Of a stretch of 64,000 bases of DNA, positions 8,988 through 17,373 are shown piece by piece. The notes below the pieces were generated by a model. It was not told the DNA's origin, searched no databases, and saw nothing but the letters and a program-made list of their open reading frames with translations. The number at the start of each line of letters is the position of its first letter. The stretch's first letter is position 1. Source of the stretch: JAGWBD01 sp965220615 (GTDB lineage Bacteria; Chloroflexota; Anaerolineae; Aggregatilineales; Phototrophicaceae); assembly GCA_965220615.1 (NCBI GenBank), contig CBDCQL010000002.1:620001-684000 (forward strand), given 5' to 3'. Position numbers and translations under genes: made by a program.

Positions 8988-9958
8988 AATACAGCAAAAT
9001 TGAAGGCGTCGCCAAACCTGTGTCGCGCATTGTGCAGGGCACGGCATTCTCCGGCAGGGCATCCGAGCAGTTCGACTATATGCTGGGACTCTTCGACGAC
9101 GTCTTTGAACTGGGCATCACCACCTTTGACATGGCCCACAACTATGGCGGCGGAGATGTGGAGCGCATTTTTGGTCACTGGCTGAAGACCCGCGGTGTGC
9201 GAGACCAGGTCGTCATTCTGACCAAGGGGGCCCATCACTCGCAGGACCGCAAACGGGTGACGCCCTTCGACATTGAATCCGACATCCACGATTCCCTGGC
9301 TCGCCTGGGGACGGATTTCCTTGACATCTACCTGTTGCACCGCGATGACGAGTCGCAACCTGTCGGTACCATCGTCGCCAAACTGGACGAGTATCATAGA
9401 AAGGGCGTGATCGGCATTTACGGCGGCTCTAACTGGTCGATTGAGCGCCTGCAGGAAGCCAACGCCTGGGCAGCGGCCAACATGGCGGAGCCCTTCCGCG
9501 CCAGCAGCCCCAACTTCAGCCTCGCGGACCAGATCGCGGTCCCCTGGGAGGGCTGCATCAGCATCAGCGGGCCGGGCAACCACGATGAACGTGCCTGGTA
9601 CCAGGAGGCGCAGATGCCGCTCTTCACCTGGTCGAGCCTTGCGGGCGGTTTCTTCAGCGGTCGCTTCCGGCCCGACAATTTGGACAGTTTCAGCGACTAT
9701 TACGATCGGGTCGTCGTCGACTTCTATTGCAATGAGGACAACTTCGAACGCCTGGCCCGCGCGCAGATTCTCGCGCTGGAGAAGAGTTTGACGGTGGCGC
9801 AAATTGCAGTGGCCTACATTTTCAACTCGCCGCTGAATGTCTACGCACTCATCGCCAGCCGCAGCGCCGAAGAACTGCAGCAAAACATTGAGGCGCTGGA
9901 ACTGGAGTTAAGCCCGGCCGAAATGGCCTGGCTCGATTTGCTAAGCGACACGCGTTAG
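8984..9958 (+). CDS. Aldo/keto reductase
   Basis: A 324-residue (beta/alpha)8 NADPH-dependent oxidoreductase. The catalytic tetrad can be placed: Asp49 in 'TTFDMAHNY', Tyr54, Lys81 in 'ILTKGAHH' and His119 in 'YLLHRDD'. The C-terminal 'ALIASRSAEELQQNI' is the cofactor-binding region. The start overlaps the Gfo/Idh stop (ATGA). Together with the preceding dehydrogenase and NagA 15 bases downstream, it suggests a small operon for sugar or amino-sugar interconversion. Substrate unknown. Confidence 0.88.
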   Translation: MKYSKIEGVAKPVSRIVQGTAFSGRASEQFDYMLGLFDDVFELGITTFDMAHNYGGGDVERIFGHWLKTRGVRDQVVILTKGAHHSQDRKRVTPFDIESDIHDSLARLGTDFLDIYLLHRDDESQPVGTIVAKLDEYHRKGVIGIYGGSNWSIERLQEANAWAAANMAEPFRASSPNFSLADQIAVPWEGCISISGPGNHDERAWYQEAQMPLFTWSSLAGGFFSGRFRPDNLDSFSDYYDRVVVDFYCNEDNFERLARAQILALEKSLTVAQIAVAYIFNSPLNVYALIASRSAEELQQNIEALELELSPAEMAWLDLLSDTR

Positions 9959-9973
9959 AGCCGGGGGCACCTC

Positions 9974-11125
9974 GTGCGCATTCGCAACGGCCGCATCCTC
10001 ACGCCAGGCGGCGTGCTGGAGGGGCATGATCTGGTCGTTGCCGGGGGACGCATCCAGGCGCTGGAAGTCCCGGACGGTCATGACAACAGCGTCCTTGATG
10101 CGCAGGGATTGTGGGTCGCGCCTGGCCTGATTGACATACACGTTCACGGGGCGCTGGGCTGCGACGTCATGGACGCAACAGCGCCGGCGCTGGCGACTGT
10201 GGCGCGTTTTCTGGCGCAGCATGGCGTCACCAGCTGGCTGCCGACCACCATGAGCGCGTCGCAGGTAGCGATTGACGTCGCAATTGCCAACGTGGCTTCT
10301 TGCCCGCAGCCGCAGGATGGCGCACAACATCTGGGTGTGCACGTCGAAGGCCCGTATCTCTGCCGGCGATACCGCGGCGCTCAGGCCGCAGAAGCACTGC
10401 GTTCGCCGGACCCTGAGGAGTACGACGGCTGGCTGCAGAGCGGTGTCGTGCGGCTCATCACTATGGCCCCCGAGTTGCCCGGAGCCGACTCTTTGATGGC
10501 GACCGGCAGGCAGGCGGGCGTTGAGTACGCGATTGGACACAGCGGCGCGGACTACGAAACGGTGCTGCAGGCGGCGGACCGCGGCTTGCGTCAGGCGACG
10601 CATACCTTCAACGGCATGGCTGGTTTGCACCACCGACGACCTGGCACCCTGGGCGCCGTGCTGGATGACGGGCGCATTTTTGCCCAACTCATCGGAGACG
10701 GATTGCACGTGCATCCCGCCGCCGTGCGTTTGCTGTTGCGCGCGAAGGGACGCGACAGGGTCATCCTCATCAGTGATGCGATGCGCGCTACGGGTCTGGG
10801 CGATGGCGACTTCGAATTCGGCGGTCAGGCCGTGACCGTCCGCGAAGGCGAGGCGCGCACGCAGGACGGCGCCCTTGCCGGCAGCACGGTGACCCTGGAC
10901 GAAGTCTTGCGGCGCGTCATGCGCTACGCTGACCTGACCTTGCCACAGGCCCTGCCCATGGCGTCCACAGTGCCGGCAGCTGCCATGGGCCTGACGGGGT
11001 GCAAGGGGAGTCTGCTGGTCGGCGCTGACGCTGACATCGTCCTGCTGGATGATGACGCCCAGGTGCAACTGACCCTTGTCGGGGGCCGGGTCGTACATGA
11101 CAGGTCCGGGGTCATGAATTCGTAA
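9974..11125 (+). CDS. nagA: N-acetylglucosamine-6-phosphate deacetylase
   Basis: A 383-residue amidohydrolase starting at GTG 9974. Metal and catalytic residues are in place: His56/His58 of 'DIHVHG', Glu125 of 'HVEGPYL', His189 of 'AIGHSGADY', His210 of 'ATHTFNGM' and Asp268 of 'LISDAM'. The enzyme removes acetate from GlcNAc-6-phosphate, feeding glucosamine-6-phosphate to glycolysis or cell-wall synthesis. The length is normal for NagA. It is the third gene in a run with Gfo/Idh and aldo-keto reductase genes; no NagB or PTS gene is nearby, so uptake of GlcNAc must be encoded elsewhere. Confidence 0.9.
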   Translation: MRIRNGRILTPGGVLEGHDLVVAGGRIQALEVPDGHDNSVLDAQGLWVAPGLIDIHVHGALGCDVMDATAPALATVARFLAQHGVTSWLPTTMSASQVAIDVAIANVASCPQPQDGAQHLGVHVEGPYLCRRYRGAQAAEALRSPDPEEYDGWLQSGVVRLITMAPELPGADSLMATGRQAGVEYAIGHSGADYETVLQAADRGLRQATHTFNGMAGLHHRRPGTLGAVLDDGRIFAQLIGDGLHVHPAAVRLLLRAKGRDRVILISDAMRATGLGDGDFEFGGQAVTVREGEARTQDGALAGSTVTLDEVLRRVMRYADLTLPQALPMASTVPAAAMGLTGCKGSLLVGADADIVLLDDDAQVQLTLVGGRVVHDRSGVMNS

Positions 11126-11172
11126 GGAATCTGCTGTACGCTAGAGGCAGGTTGACGAGGAAAGGATGAACC

Positions 11173-11718
11173 ATGGCGAGGATTCAGCAGGCAACCCTGG
11201 GCGGCGGGTGCTTCTGGTGCCTGGAAGCGGTCTACCAGCAACTCAACGGGGTCAGCGAGGTCGTGTCCGGTTACGCCGGTGGCCACGTCGCCTTTCCGGA
11301 CTATCGCTCCGTCTGCAATGGCACCACCGGCCACGCCGAGGTTGTGCAGCTCAGCTACGACGCGGACGTGATCAGCTTTCGGGACCTTCTGGACGTCTTT
11401 TTCACGATTCACGACCCCACGACCCTGAACCGGCAGGGCGCGGACGTGGGCACCCAGTATCGTTCGGCCATTTACACGCATTCGGAGGAGCAGGCGCAGA
11501 TCGCCAGGGACGTGATCGCGGAGATCAGCGCTGCCGGCCTCTGGAAGAACCCGATTGTGACCGAAGTCGAGCCGCTGGAGCGTTTCTGGCAGGGTGAGGA
11601 CTATCACCAGAACTACTGGCTCAACAACCCCAACCAGGGCTACTGCCGCGTGGTCATCGCGCCCAAGGTGGCGAAGTTCCGCAAGCAGCACCTGCAAAGG
11701 CTGGCCGCGGCCAGTTGA
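11173..11718 (+). CDS. msrA: Peptide-methionine (S)-S-oxide reductase
   Basis: A 181-residue MsrA. The catalytic motif 'GGCFWCLE' places the nucleophile at Cys13, with Cys16 beside it; 'DPTTLNRQGADVGTQYRS' is the substrate-binding segment, and 'NQGYC' near the C-terminus supplies a likely resolving Cys. It reduces the S-epimer of methionine sulfoxide in proteins and free methionine. AGGAAAGG precedes the ATG. No msrB domain is fused. It stands alone between nagA and the RNase P RNA gene. Confidence 0.95.
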   Translation: MARIQQATLGGGCFWCLEAVYQQLNGVSEVVSGYAGGHVAFPDYRSVCNGTTGHAEVVQLSYDADVISFRDLLDVFFTIHDPTTLNRQGADVGTQYRSAIYTHSEEQAQIARDVIAEISAAGLWKNPIVTEVEPLERFWQGEDYHQNYWLNNPNQGYCRVVIAPKVAKFRKQHLQRLAAAS

Positions 11719-11751
11719 ACCCCCTCCAGCCAAAACGAATGCGGCTTGCCA

Positions 11752-12106
11752 GGCCAGGCTGACCTGTAAGCCGCATTCTGTTCCCCTTGCGGGGCGACGG
11801 TCATCTATCTGTCCCGCCAGTTGCCTCGCGGGATCAAGCGACCTACCCGGCGCTGCCTGCGGGGCGGGCCACCCCTCTGCGCCTGTATGGTCTTGCTCCC
11901 GGTGGGGTTTGCCTGGCCGCCGACATCACTGCCGACGCCGGTGGTCTCTTGCACCACCTTTTCACCCTCACCCCCGGACGGGGGCAATCCGTTCTCTGTT
12001 GCACTTGCCGTCGCGTTACCGCGCCTGGCCGTTAGCCAGCACCGCGCCCTGTGGAGTGCGGACTTTCCTCCGGCCCGAAGACCGGCGACCGCCCGGTCAG
12101 CCTGGC
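11752..12106 (-). ncRNA. rnpB: RNase P RNA (bacterial type A)
   Basis: Read on the minus strand, the stretch shows the conserved RNase P RNA core: GGAGGAAAGTCCGCACTCCA near the 5' end, AAGTGCAACAGAGA in the middle, and ACAGATAGATGACCG and AATGCGGCTTAC toward the 3' end. Helix P1 is formed by CCAGGCTGACC (12095-12105) and GGTCAGCCTGG (11754-11764), which fixes the ends at about 12106 and 11752. The product is the catalytic RNA that trims tRNA 5' leaders. A TATACT -10 box lies at 12113-12118. Confidence 0.95.
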
Positions 12107-12112
12107 GCTTTC

Positions 12113-12118
12113 AGTATA
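12113..12118 (-). promoter_or_regulatory. -10 box of rnpB
   Basis: TATACT on the minus strand, seven bases before the predicted 5' end of RNase P RNA. No clear -35 box was seen at 16-18 bases upstream. Confidence 0.55.
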
Positions 12119-12261
12119 CACCTGAAACAGGAGATGGTTGCCACCGCGAGCGCCAAGCTTCTGGCGGTAGTCTCACTGGTTTGATGGCCTGCCTGCAAGG
12201 AATGGGTTTCTGCAGAAATGAAAGCGAGGCGGAAACGCCCTCACGCCAGGGTGGAAGGGTC

Positions 12262-12289
12262 GGGGAGCGACCAGGGTCAGCCGCTCCCC
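12262..12289 (-). terminator. Hairpin downstream of the S41 protease gene
   Basis: GGGGAGCG (12262-12269) pairs with CGCTCCCC (12282-12289), an 8-bp perfect stem with a 12-base loop, 11 bases after the protease stop codon. It lacks a T run, so termination strength is uncertain. The remaining bases between it and rnpB (12119-12261) show no gene. Confidence 0.5.
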
Positions 12290-12299
12290 GTCAGGGCCG

Positions 12300-14669
12300 T
12301 CAGACCTCTACAGCCTCTTCCTCTTCTTCCACTTCCGTGACGTCCACGATCTCGAGGATGAATTCGCCTTCGGAGGCGTCGTTGTAGGTCGTGACTTCAA
12401 CCGTCAGCACCAGGTCTGCGTCGCCCGCGCCAACGCCGTGGAGGGCCGAACTCGACCCCGGCAGGGCAATGTCGTCGTTGCTGTCGAGCAGTTCCTCACC
12501 GCTTGCGTCGTAGAGGTTCAGCAAGGTGTCGAGATCGCCTTCCTCGCTGCCAAGCAGAATGTCCACAGCGTTGCCGGCGGGCACGGTGAGGCTGTAGCGC
12601 AGGCGCTGACGCGCCACAATCTGGTCCGCCACCACCTCGCCGACGGCGATCTCACCGCGGTCCTCGGGCTCAATGACCAGCGCATCGTCGAGCCACGCTA
12701 TGGCCGCATCGAGTACAGGGTCGCCCTCGCTGAAAAGGGTTTCTTCGCTGACCGGTACGCGTACCGTCGGCACAACGCCGATGCCCTCCAGGTGGATTTC
12801 GTGATCGGCGTTGACCGCGCGTCCGATCGTCAGGGTGACCTCCATGTCATCCGGCATATAGAAGGTTTCGACGCTGCCCCCGGCGCCGGCCGTCGAGGTG
12901 TGGCCGACGATGGCGGCCCGGTCCCCGATTGTCATGTACCAGGAGAAAAACTCGCAGGCGCTGTAGCAACTGGAGTAAACCAGCACGGCCACCTCGCCCT
13001 GATAGCGCAGGTTTTCGGGCGGCAGCACAAACTGGTCCTCGGTGTCCGGGTCAAAGTAGAAGTCTTCCGTGTCCTCGTCATAGTAGCCACTGTTTCCCAG
13101 AACGTGCGCTTCTTCGTAGAAGTAGGCCGCCATTTGTTGCGCCAGCCAGCCGCTGCCACCACCGTTGCTGCGCATGTCGATGATCAGACCGGGGACGGAA
13201 TAGTAGATGAGCTCATCGATCATTCGTTCCCACAGATCAATCGTGAGGCGCTCGTTGTCGCTGAAGGAGTGAATGTTGACCAGGGTGTATTCCGTCCCCT
13301 CGATTTCCTCGAATTCCAGCGGCAGGTCATGCCGGCCGTGGCTGGCAAAGAACGAGGAAGCATCGAAGCTGTCGCGTTCGTCGCTGACAGACAGGGTCGC
13401 GCTGGACGACTCTTCATCGCCCGGATTAATCCAGCTGACTTCCACCGCGCTGTCGGCCGGGAAACGCGTGGCATAGCGCAATTGCTGCAGTCGCTTTTGC
13501 TCCTCGAGGCTGAAAGGCTCGGACCATGCCAGTGTCTCCCTTACATGGTCCTGAATCGGTTGGCCGTTGATTTCGAGAATCTCGGCGCCGTTTTCGATGC
13601 CGGCCCCAGCTGCCGGGCCGTCCTCAAGCAGGAAGTTGACCACAACCCGGCCATCATCCAGATCGCGGATGGAGATGCCGATGCCGCCGGCGATCGCCTC
13701 ACGGAATCCGCGATACATGGTCGGGCCGAAGCTCACGCCCACGTGCGCGTCAGGAATCGACCAGGCGAAGTCGCGCAGGGCCAGTTCATAGGCAGCGGAA
13801 TCTTCAGCGGCCTCGGCCTCTTCGAAACGAGGTCGAAACTCTTCGCTTCTGGCGTCCCAGTCGATATCCTTGTATTCGGTAAAGGCGTATTCCAGGCGGA
13901 ACTTGTTCAGCATGGCGTCAAAGGCTTCTGTGTAGGAAAGCTCCGAGAAGTCGTCAACTTCGGAGGCCTCGCCCTCGATGAGGTTGACGACCGGCTCCGC
14001 CGAGCGGTCAAACACGAAGGGGTCCTCGTCGAGATCGACCAGGGTGTAGCCGGCCGGGAGACCCACCGCTGGATCATCCTCTGTGAACAGGAGGCCGTCC
14101 TCGCCAAAATCGGACGGGAAGCCCTGCTCGCCATCCGGGGCGTAGACCAGCAATTTGCCGCCAATGATCTCATTCAGGGTCTGCGAGCGATGGCTGGTGT
14201 CCGTCGATGCATAGGCGTTTGACCAGCCGCCACCGTAGAGGTCGCGTTCCTCCAGCTCCGGCGGTCCCCAGGTGTTGGTCCAGTAGGCGACGGCGAAAAC
14301 CTGGACGCCGGTGTCTTCCTCGCCGTCGTTGTCCACGTCGCGCAGGCTGCCGCGCGGTTCAAATGGCAGTTGCAGCGTCCAGGAAACGGGCGAGGTGAAG
14401 AAATCACTGGTCAGGCGCCCAAGGACCTGCGACTCGGGCGAAAAAATGAAATCCCGGTCACGATCAACAAAGCCTGCCTGGTCCTCGAGGATGATGAGAG
14501 GCTCGGCGACGCCATCCGTAAAGTAGGGATTCGTGTAGGCCATCTCGCCCGTCAAAACGCGCGGGCCGCCCTCGTCATTGACGATTGGTGCCGGGGTCAG
14601 TTCAGTCTGGGCTGAGACCGCAACTGTCAAGGCCAGTAGCAGGCTGGCTACGAACGTTAGTTTGACCAC
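12300..14669 (-). CDS. Exported S41-family serine protease with PDZ and PPC-like domains
   Basis: A 789-residue exported protein. The GTG at 14669 is chosen because AAAGGAG lies eight bases upstream; a signal peptide follows (hydrophobic LLLALTVAV, cleavage near SAQ). Domains: a unique acidic region (about 30-280), a PDZ domain (about 320-385, 'LEINGQPI'), an S41/tail-specific protease core ('DMRSNGGGSG' near 500, 'SCYSACEFFSW' with the likely nucleophile Ser at about 570), and a C-terminal PPC-like beta domain (about 690-780) ending in an acidic tail. The Lys of CtpA proteases is not visible after the Ser; 'VGHTSTAGAGGS' is closer to the tricorn/IRBP branch. Divergent from the transglutaminase-like gene. 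Confidence 0.82.
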   Translation of the reverse strand: MVKLTFVASLLLALTVAVSAQTELTPAPIVNDEGGPRVLTGEMAYTNPYFTDGVAEPLIILEDQAGFVDRDRDFIFSPESQVLGRLTSDFFTSPVSWTLQLPFEPRGSLRDVDNDGEEDTGVQVFAVAYWTNTWGPPELEERDLYGGGWSNAYASTDTSHRSQTLNEIIGGKLLVYAPDGEQGFPSDFGEDGLLFTEDDPAVGLPAGYTLVDLDEDPFVFDRSAEPVVNLIEGEASEVDDFSELSYTEAFDAMLNKFRLEYAFTEYKDIDWDARSEEFRPRFEEAEAAEDSAAYELALRDFAWSIPDAHVGVSFGPTMYRGFREAIAGGIGISIRDLDDGRVVVNFLLEDGPAAGAGIENGAEILEINGQPIQDHVRETLAWSEPFSLEEQKRLQQLRYATRFPADSAVEVSWINPGDEESSSATLSVSDERDSFDASSFFASHGRHDLPLEFEEIEGTEYTLVNIHSFSDNERLTIDLWERMIDELIYYSVPGLIIDMRSNGGGSGWLAQQMAAYFYEEAHVLGNSGYYDEDTEDFYFDPDTEDQFVLPPENLRYQGEVAVLVYSSCYSACEFFSWYMTIGDRAAIVGHTSTAGAGGSVETFYMPDDMEVTLTIGRAVNADHEIHLEGIGVVPTVRVPVSEETLFSEGDPVLDAAIAWLDDALVIEPEDRGEIAVGEVVADQIVARQRLRYSLTVPAGNAVDILLGSEEGDLDTLLNLYDASGEELLDSNDDIALPGSSSALHGVGAGDADLVLTVEVTTYNDASEGEFILEIVDVTEVEEEEEAVEV

Positions 14670-14780
14670 GAGGCCACTCCTTTGTTCTGATCGAAGCAAC
14701 AGATCACAGAACTATCGCCATGAATACTTGCCACAACCTTAACGCAATCCTGGCAGTCGGTTAACGACCGGTTCCCGCGC

Positions 14781-14809
14781 TTGTTGCCACTTCTGCCGAC
14801 AATTACAAT
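14781..14809 (+). promoter_or_regulatory. Candidate promoter of the transglutaminase-like gene
   Basis: TTGTTG at 14781-14786 and TACAAT at 14804-14809 with a 17-base spacer, 33 bases before the ATG at 14842. Confidence 0.5.
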
Positions 14810-14841
14810 ATCACATCTTCACCTGGAGCAAACTTTACGTG

Positions 14842-17373
14842 ATGGGTCAGTCGACGTCCGCGCCATCGTGGCTGCAGCGACGCAGCCAGGATTTACACAG
14901 GTTGTCGGGCGCTGCAGAGCCCGCCACGCTGCTGGTCCTGACGCTCCTGCTCCTGATGCCCCTGCTTTCGCTGCGGGCCGCCGGCTGGCCGCTGTCCATG
15001 GACACGGCCGTCCCCGTCCTCTTGTTGTCGCTGTTTTTCAGTCTGTGGTTGGCGCTCAGCCGCCACAGCGAACTGTTCGCCTTGCTGCTCAGCTGGCTCT
15101 ACGGCTTCAGCAGTGCGTTGTTGCTTGTGGCGGCCAACGAACCCGGAGACCTGTTTCAGGGTGTCGCCAGCCTGCTGCAAAAGGTTGTGATGTGGGTCAA
15201 CGCGGCACTGGCCGGTAATTTCAGCCAGGACGCGGTCATTCTGAATTTGCTGCTGGCGGCAGTGATCTGGCTGTTAACCTATAACGCGGTCTGGCACGTT
15301 TACCGCATCAACCAGGTCCTGCGCGCTGTGCTGCCCGTTGGCCTGGCGTTGCTTGCCAATGCCTTCTCCTACCAGGGTGCTGCCAACCTGGACCCCTACC
15401 TTGGCGCTTTTCTGTTTTTGTCCCTGTTGCTCGTCATTCGCTCCAGTCTGGAAGGGCGTGAATGGCAGTGGTATGTGAATCGCGTGCGTGTTCCCCGCAA
15501 CCTGAGGCGTCAGTTCTATCAGCTGGGGGCGTTGCTGGCGCTGCTGGCACTGCTGCTGGCATGGTTGTTGCCGGCGACCAACCTGCAGCAACGCCTGGGC
15601 CAACTGGAAGAGTTGCTGGCCGGGGAGCCATTGACGGAAGCAGCCAACTTGCTCGACCGCCTTTTTACGTCGGGCGACCGGCCCGGCCCGGCCACAGCTG
15701 ACTATTACGGGGGAGACTCGCTGCAGCTGGGCGGCGCCGTCCGCCTTGGGGACGACCTGGTCATGCAGGTGGCTGCGTCTCCGGAGCATCGTTATTATTG
15801 GCGTTCCCGGGTGTTTGACATTTACGAAAACGGTCGCTGGCTTCCCGCCGCCGACACCCGTCTGACGGACCCGCAAGCGCCCCTGGAATTGCCGCAGGTC
15901 AGCGCTGCGAATGAGACGCGCGTGGCCGTCGACCAGACCTTCACCATGGCCCTGCGCGCATCGCGTCTGGTGTACGCTGCGCCCCAGGTTTCCGCCGTCA
16001 ACTTGCCAACACGCAGCGACATCCGCTACATCGGCCCGGACGGTCGATTCCTTGAACCGCCGGCAGCTGACCAGCAGATTCGCTCCATCAACGTTTCGGT
16101 GATTCGTCCCTTGAGCGTCCTTTACAGTGGCGACAGCTACACGGTGACCAGCCTGCTCAATACAGCCAGCGCCGGCCAACTGCGTTCGGCCGGTCGCGAA
16201 TGGCCCGACTGGGTACGCAGCCTGTACTTTTACGTGTCTCCTTCAGTAACGCCGCGGACCCGTGACCTGGCCCGCAACATTGTCAACGCGGCCGGCGCCG
16301 AAACACCCTACGATCAGGCAGTGGCGCTGGAATCCTGGCTGAGACAGAACATACGCTACAACGAACTCGTGCCCTCCCCACCGGAAGGGCAGGACCCCGT
16401 CGACTGGATGCTCTTCGATTTGGGGGAAGGCTATTGCAACTATTACGCCTCGGCCATGATCGTCATGCTGCGTTCGCTGGGGGTCCCTGCCCGCTTGGCC
16501 ACCGGCTTCGCGCAGGGGCGCTGGGATGCCGCCGGGTCGCATTACGAGGTGCTGGAGCGCGACGCGCACTCCTGGGTAGAAGTCTATTTCCCGGGCCATG
16601 GCTGGATCGAGTTTGAGCCGACCTCCGCCCAGGCGCCCCTGAACCGCCAGGACCCGGAGGAGCCAATCATTCCTGCGGGAGATTCATTCTCCACAGCGAC
16701 GCCGACGCCGACGGCCACGCCGACCCCGGTTGACCAACAGGACTTTCCCACACCGGAACCTGAAAGGGAGGGCTTGCCGGAGAGGCCCGACATAACGCCG
16801 ACATTCACCTGGACTCCCACGCCCTCGCCCACGCCATCGCCAACGTATACGCCGTCGCCCACCTTCACGCCGTCGCCGACCCCCGACCTGCCTTCTGCGC
16901 CGCCGCAGTCCGCGCCGCCCCTGGAATCCCCGCTTGACCCGCCGCAGAGCGATCCGCCGGAAGCTCCGTCCAGCGTCCCGCCTCTGCCAAACGGCCTGCT
17001 TGCAGCCATGTTTTTGTTTTTGCTGCTGCTGCTGCTCTTGTTCCTGTGGTGGTGGTGGGAGTGGCGCGGGCTGCGTCAACTGAACCCGATTGCGAGGGTG
17101 TGGGCGCGACTGGAGCGTTATACCCGACTGCTCGGCATTCGGATGGACCCCGCCCAGACGCCGGCGGAACGCCGTCGTCGCATCGTTGAGGACCTTCCCG
17201 TCGCCGAAGCGCCGGTGACGGCCATAACGTCCCTCTACATGCGCGCGCGTTACGGACCGGCCAGTCAGGCCGATTCAGGCAGCAACGAAGCCGACGTCTC
17301 CTGGGGGCGGGCGCGTTACCGGATTTTGCGGCGCTTGCTGGGGCGCGTACTGTTTCCCTGGCGAAAGCGTTGA
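14842..17373 (+). CDS. Membrane-anchored transglutaminase-like protein (TgpA type)
   Basis: An 843-residue membrane protein. The N-terminal ~240 residues hold six or so hydrophobic helices, followed by an extracytoplasmic region with a transglutaminase core: Cys532 in 'GEGYCNYYAS' and His576 in 'RDAHSWVEV', then 'GWIEFEPTS', where the third catalytic position is Glu rather than the common Asp. Next comes a Thr/Pro-rich low-complexity linker (about 615-715), a very hydrophobic helix ending in four Trp, and a cytoplasmic C-terminal DUF4129-like tail. TgpA-like proteins are linked to cell-envelope maintenance, with the substrate unresolved. ATG 14842 is taken as the start (GTG 14839 also possible). 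It abuts rnj tail to tail with no spacer. Confidence 0.82.
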   Translation: MGQSTSAPSWLQRRSQDLHRLSGAAEPATLLVLTLLLLMPLLSLRAAGWPLSMDTAVPVLLLSLFFSLWLALSRHSELFALLLSWLYGFSSALLLVAANEPGDLFQGVASLLQKVVMWVNAALAGNFSQDAVILNLLLAAVIWLLTYNAVWHVYRINQVLRAVLPVGLALLANAFSYQGAANLDPYLGAFLFLSLLLVIRSSLEGREWQWYVNRVRVPRNLRRQFYQLGALLALLALLLAWLLPATNLQQRLGQLEELLAGEPLTEAANLLDRLFTSGDRPGPATADYYGGDSLQLGGAVRLGDDLVMQVAASPEHRYYWRSRVFDIYENGRWLPAADTRLTDPQAPLELPQVSAANETRVAVDQTFTMALRASRLVYAAPQVSAVNLPTRSDIRYIGPDGRFLEPPAADQQIRSINVSVIRPLSVLYSGDSYTVTSLLNTASAGQLRSAGREWPDWVRSLYFYVSPSVTPRTRDLARNIVNAAGAETPYDQAVALESWLRQNIRYNELVPSPPEGQDPVDWMLFDLGEGYCNYYASAMIVMLRSLGVPARLATGFAQGRWDAAGSHYEVLERDAHSWVEVYFPGHGWIEFEPTSAQAPLNRQDPEEPIIPAGDSFSTATPTPTATPTPVDQQDFPTPEPEREGLPERPDITPTFTWTPTPSPTPSPTYTPSPTFTPSPTPDLPSAPPQSAPPLESPLDPPQSDPPEAPSSVPPLPNGLLAAMFLFLLLLLLLFLWWWWEWRGLRQLNPIARVWARLERYTRLLGIRMDPAQTPAERRRRIVEDLPVAEAPVTAITSLYMRARYGPASQADSGSNEADVSWGRARYRILRRLLGRVLFPWRKR

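Noticed and set aside
11787..12387. Frames of 60-188 codons across the RNase P RNA gene
   Set aside because: They overlap the rnpB structural core and have no ribosome sites or protein similarity.
12438..14222. 594-codon frame opposite the S41 protease
   Set aside because: It is a shadow of the high-GC third-position pattern; the opposite strand has clear domains, a signal peptide and a ribosome site.
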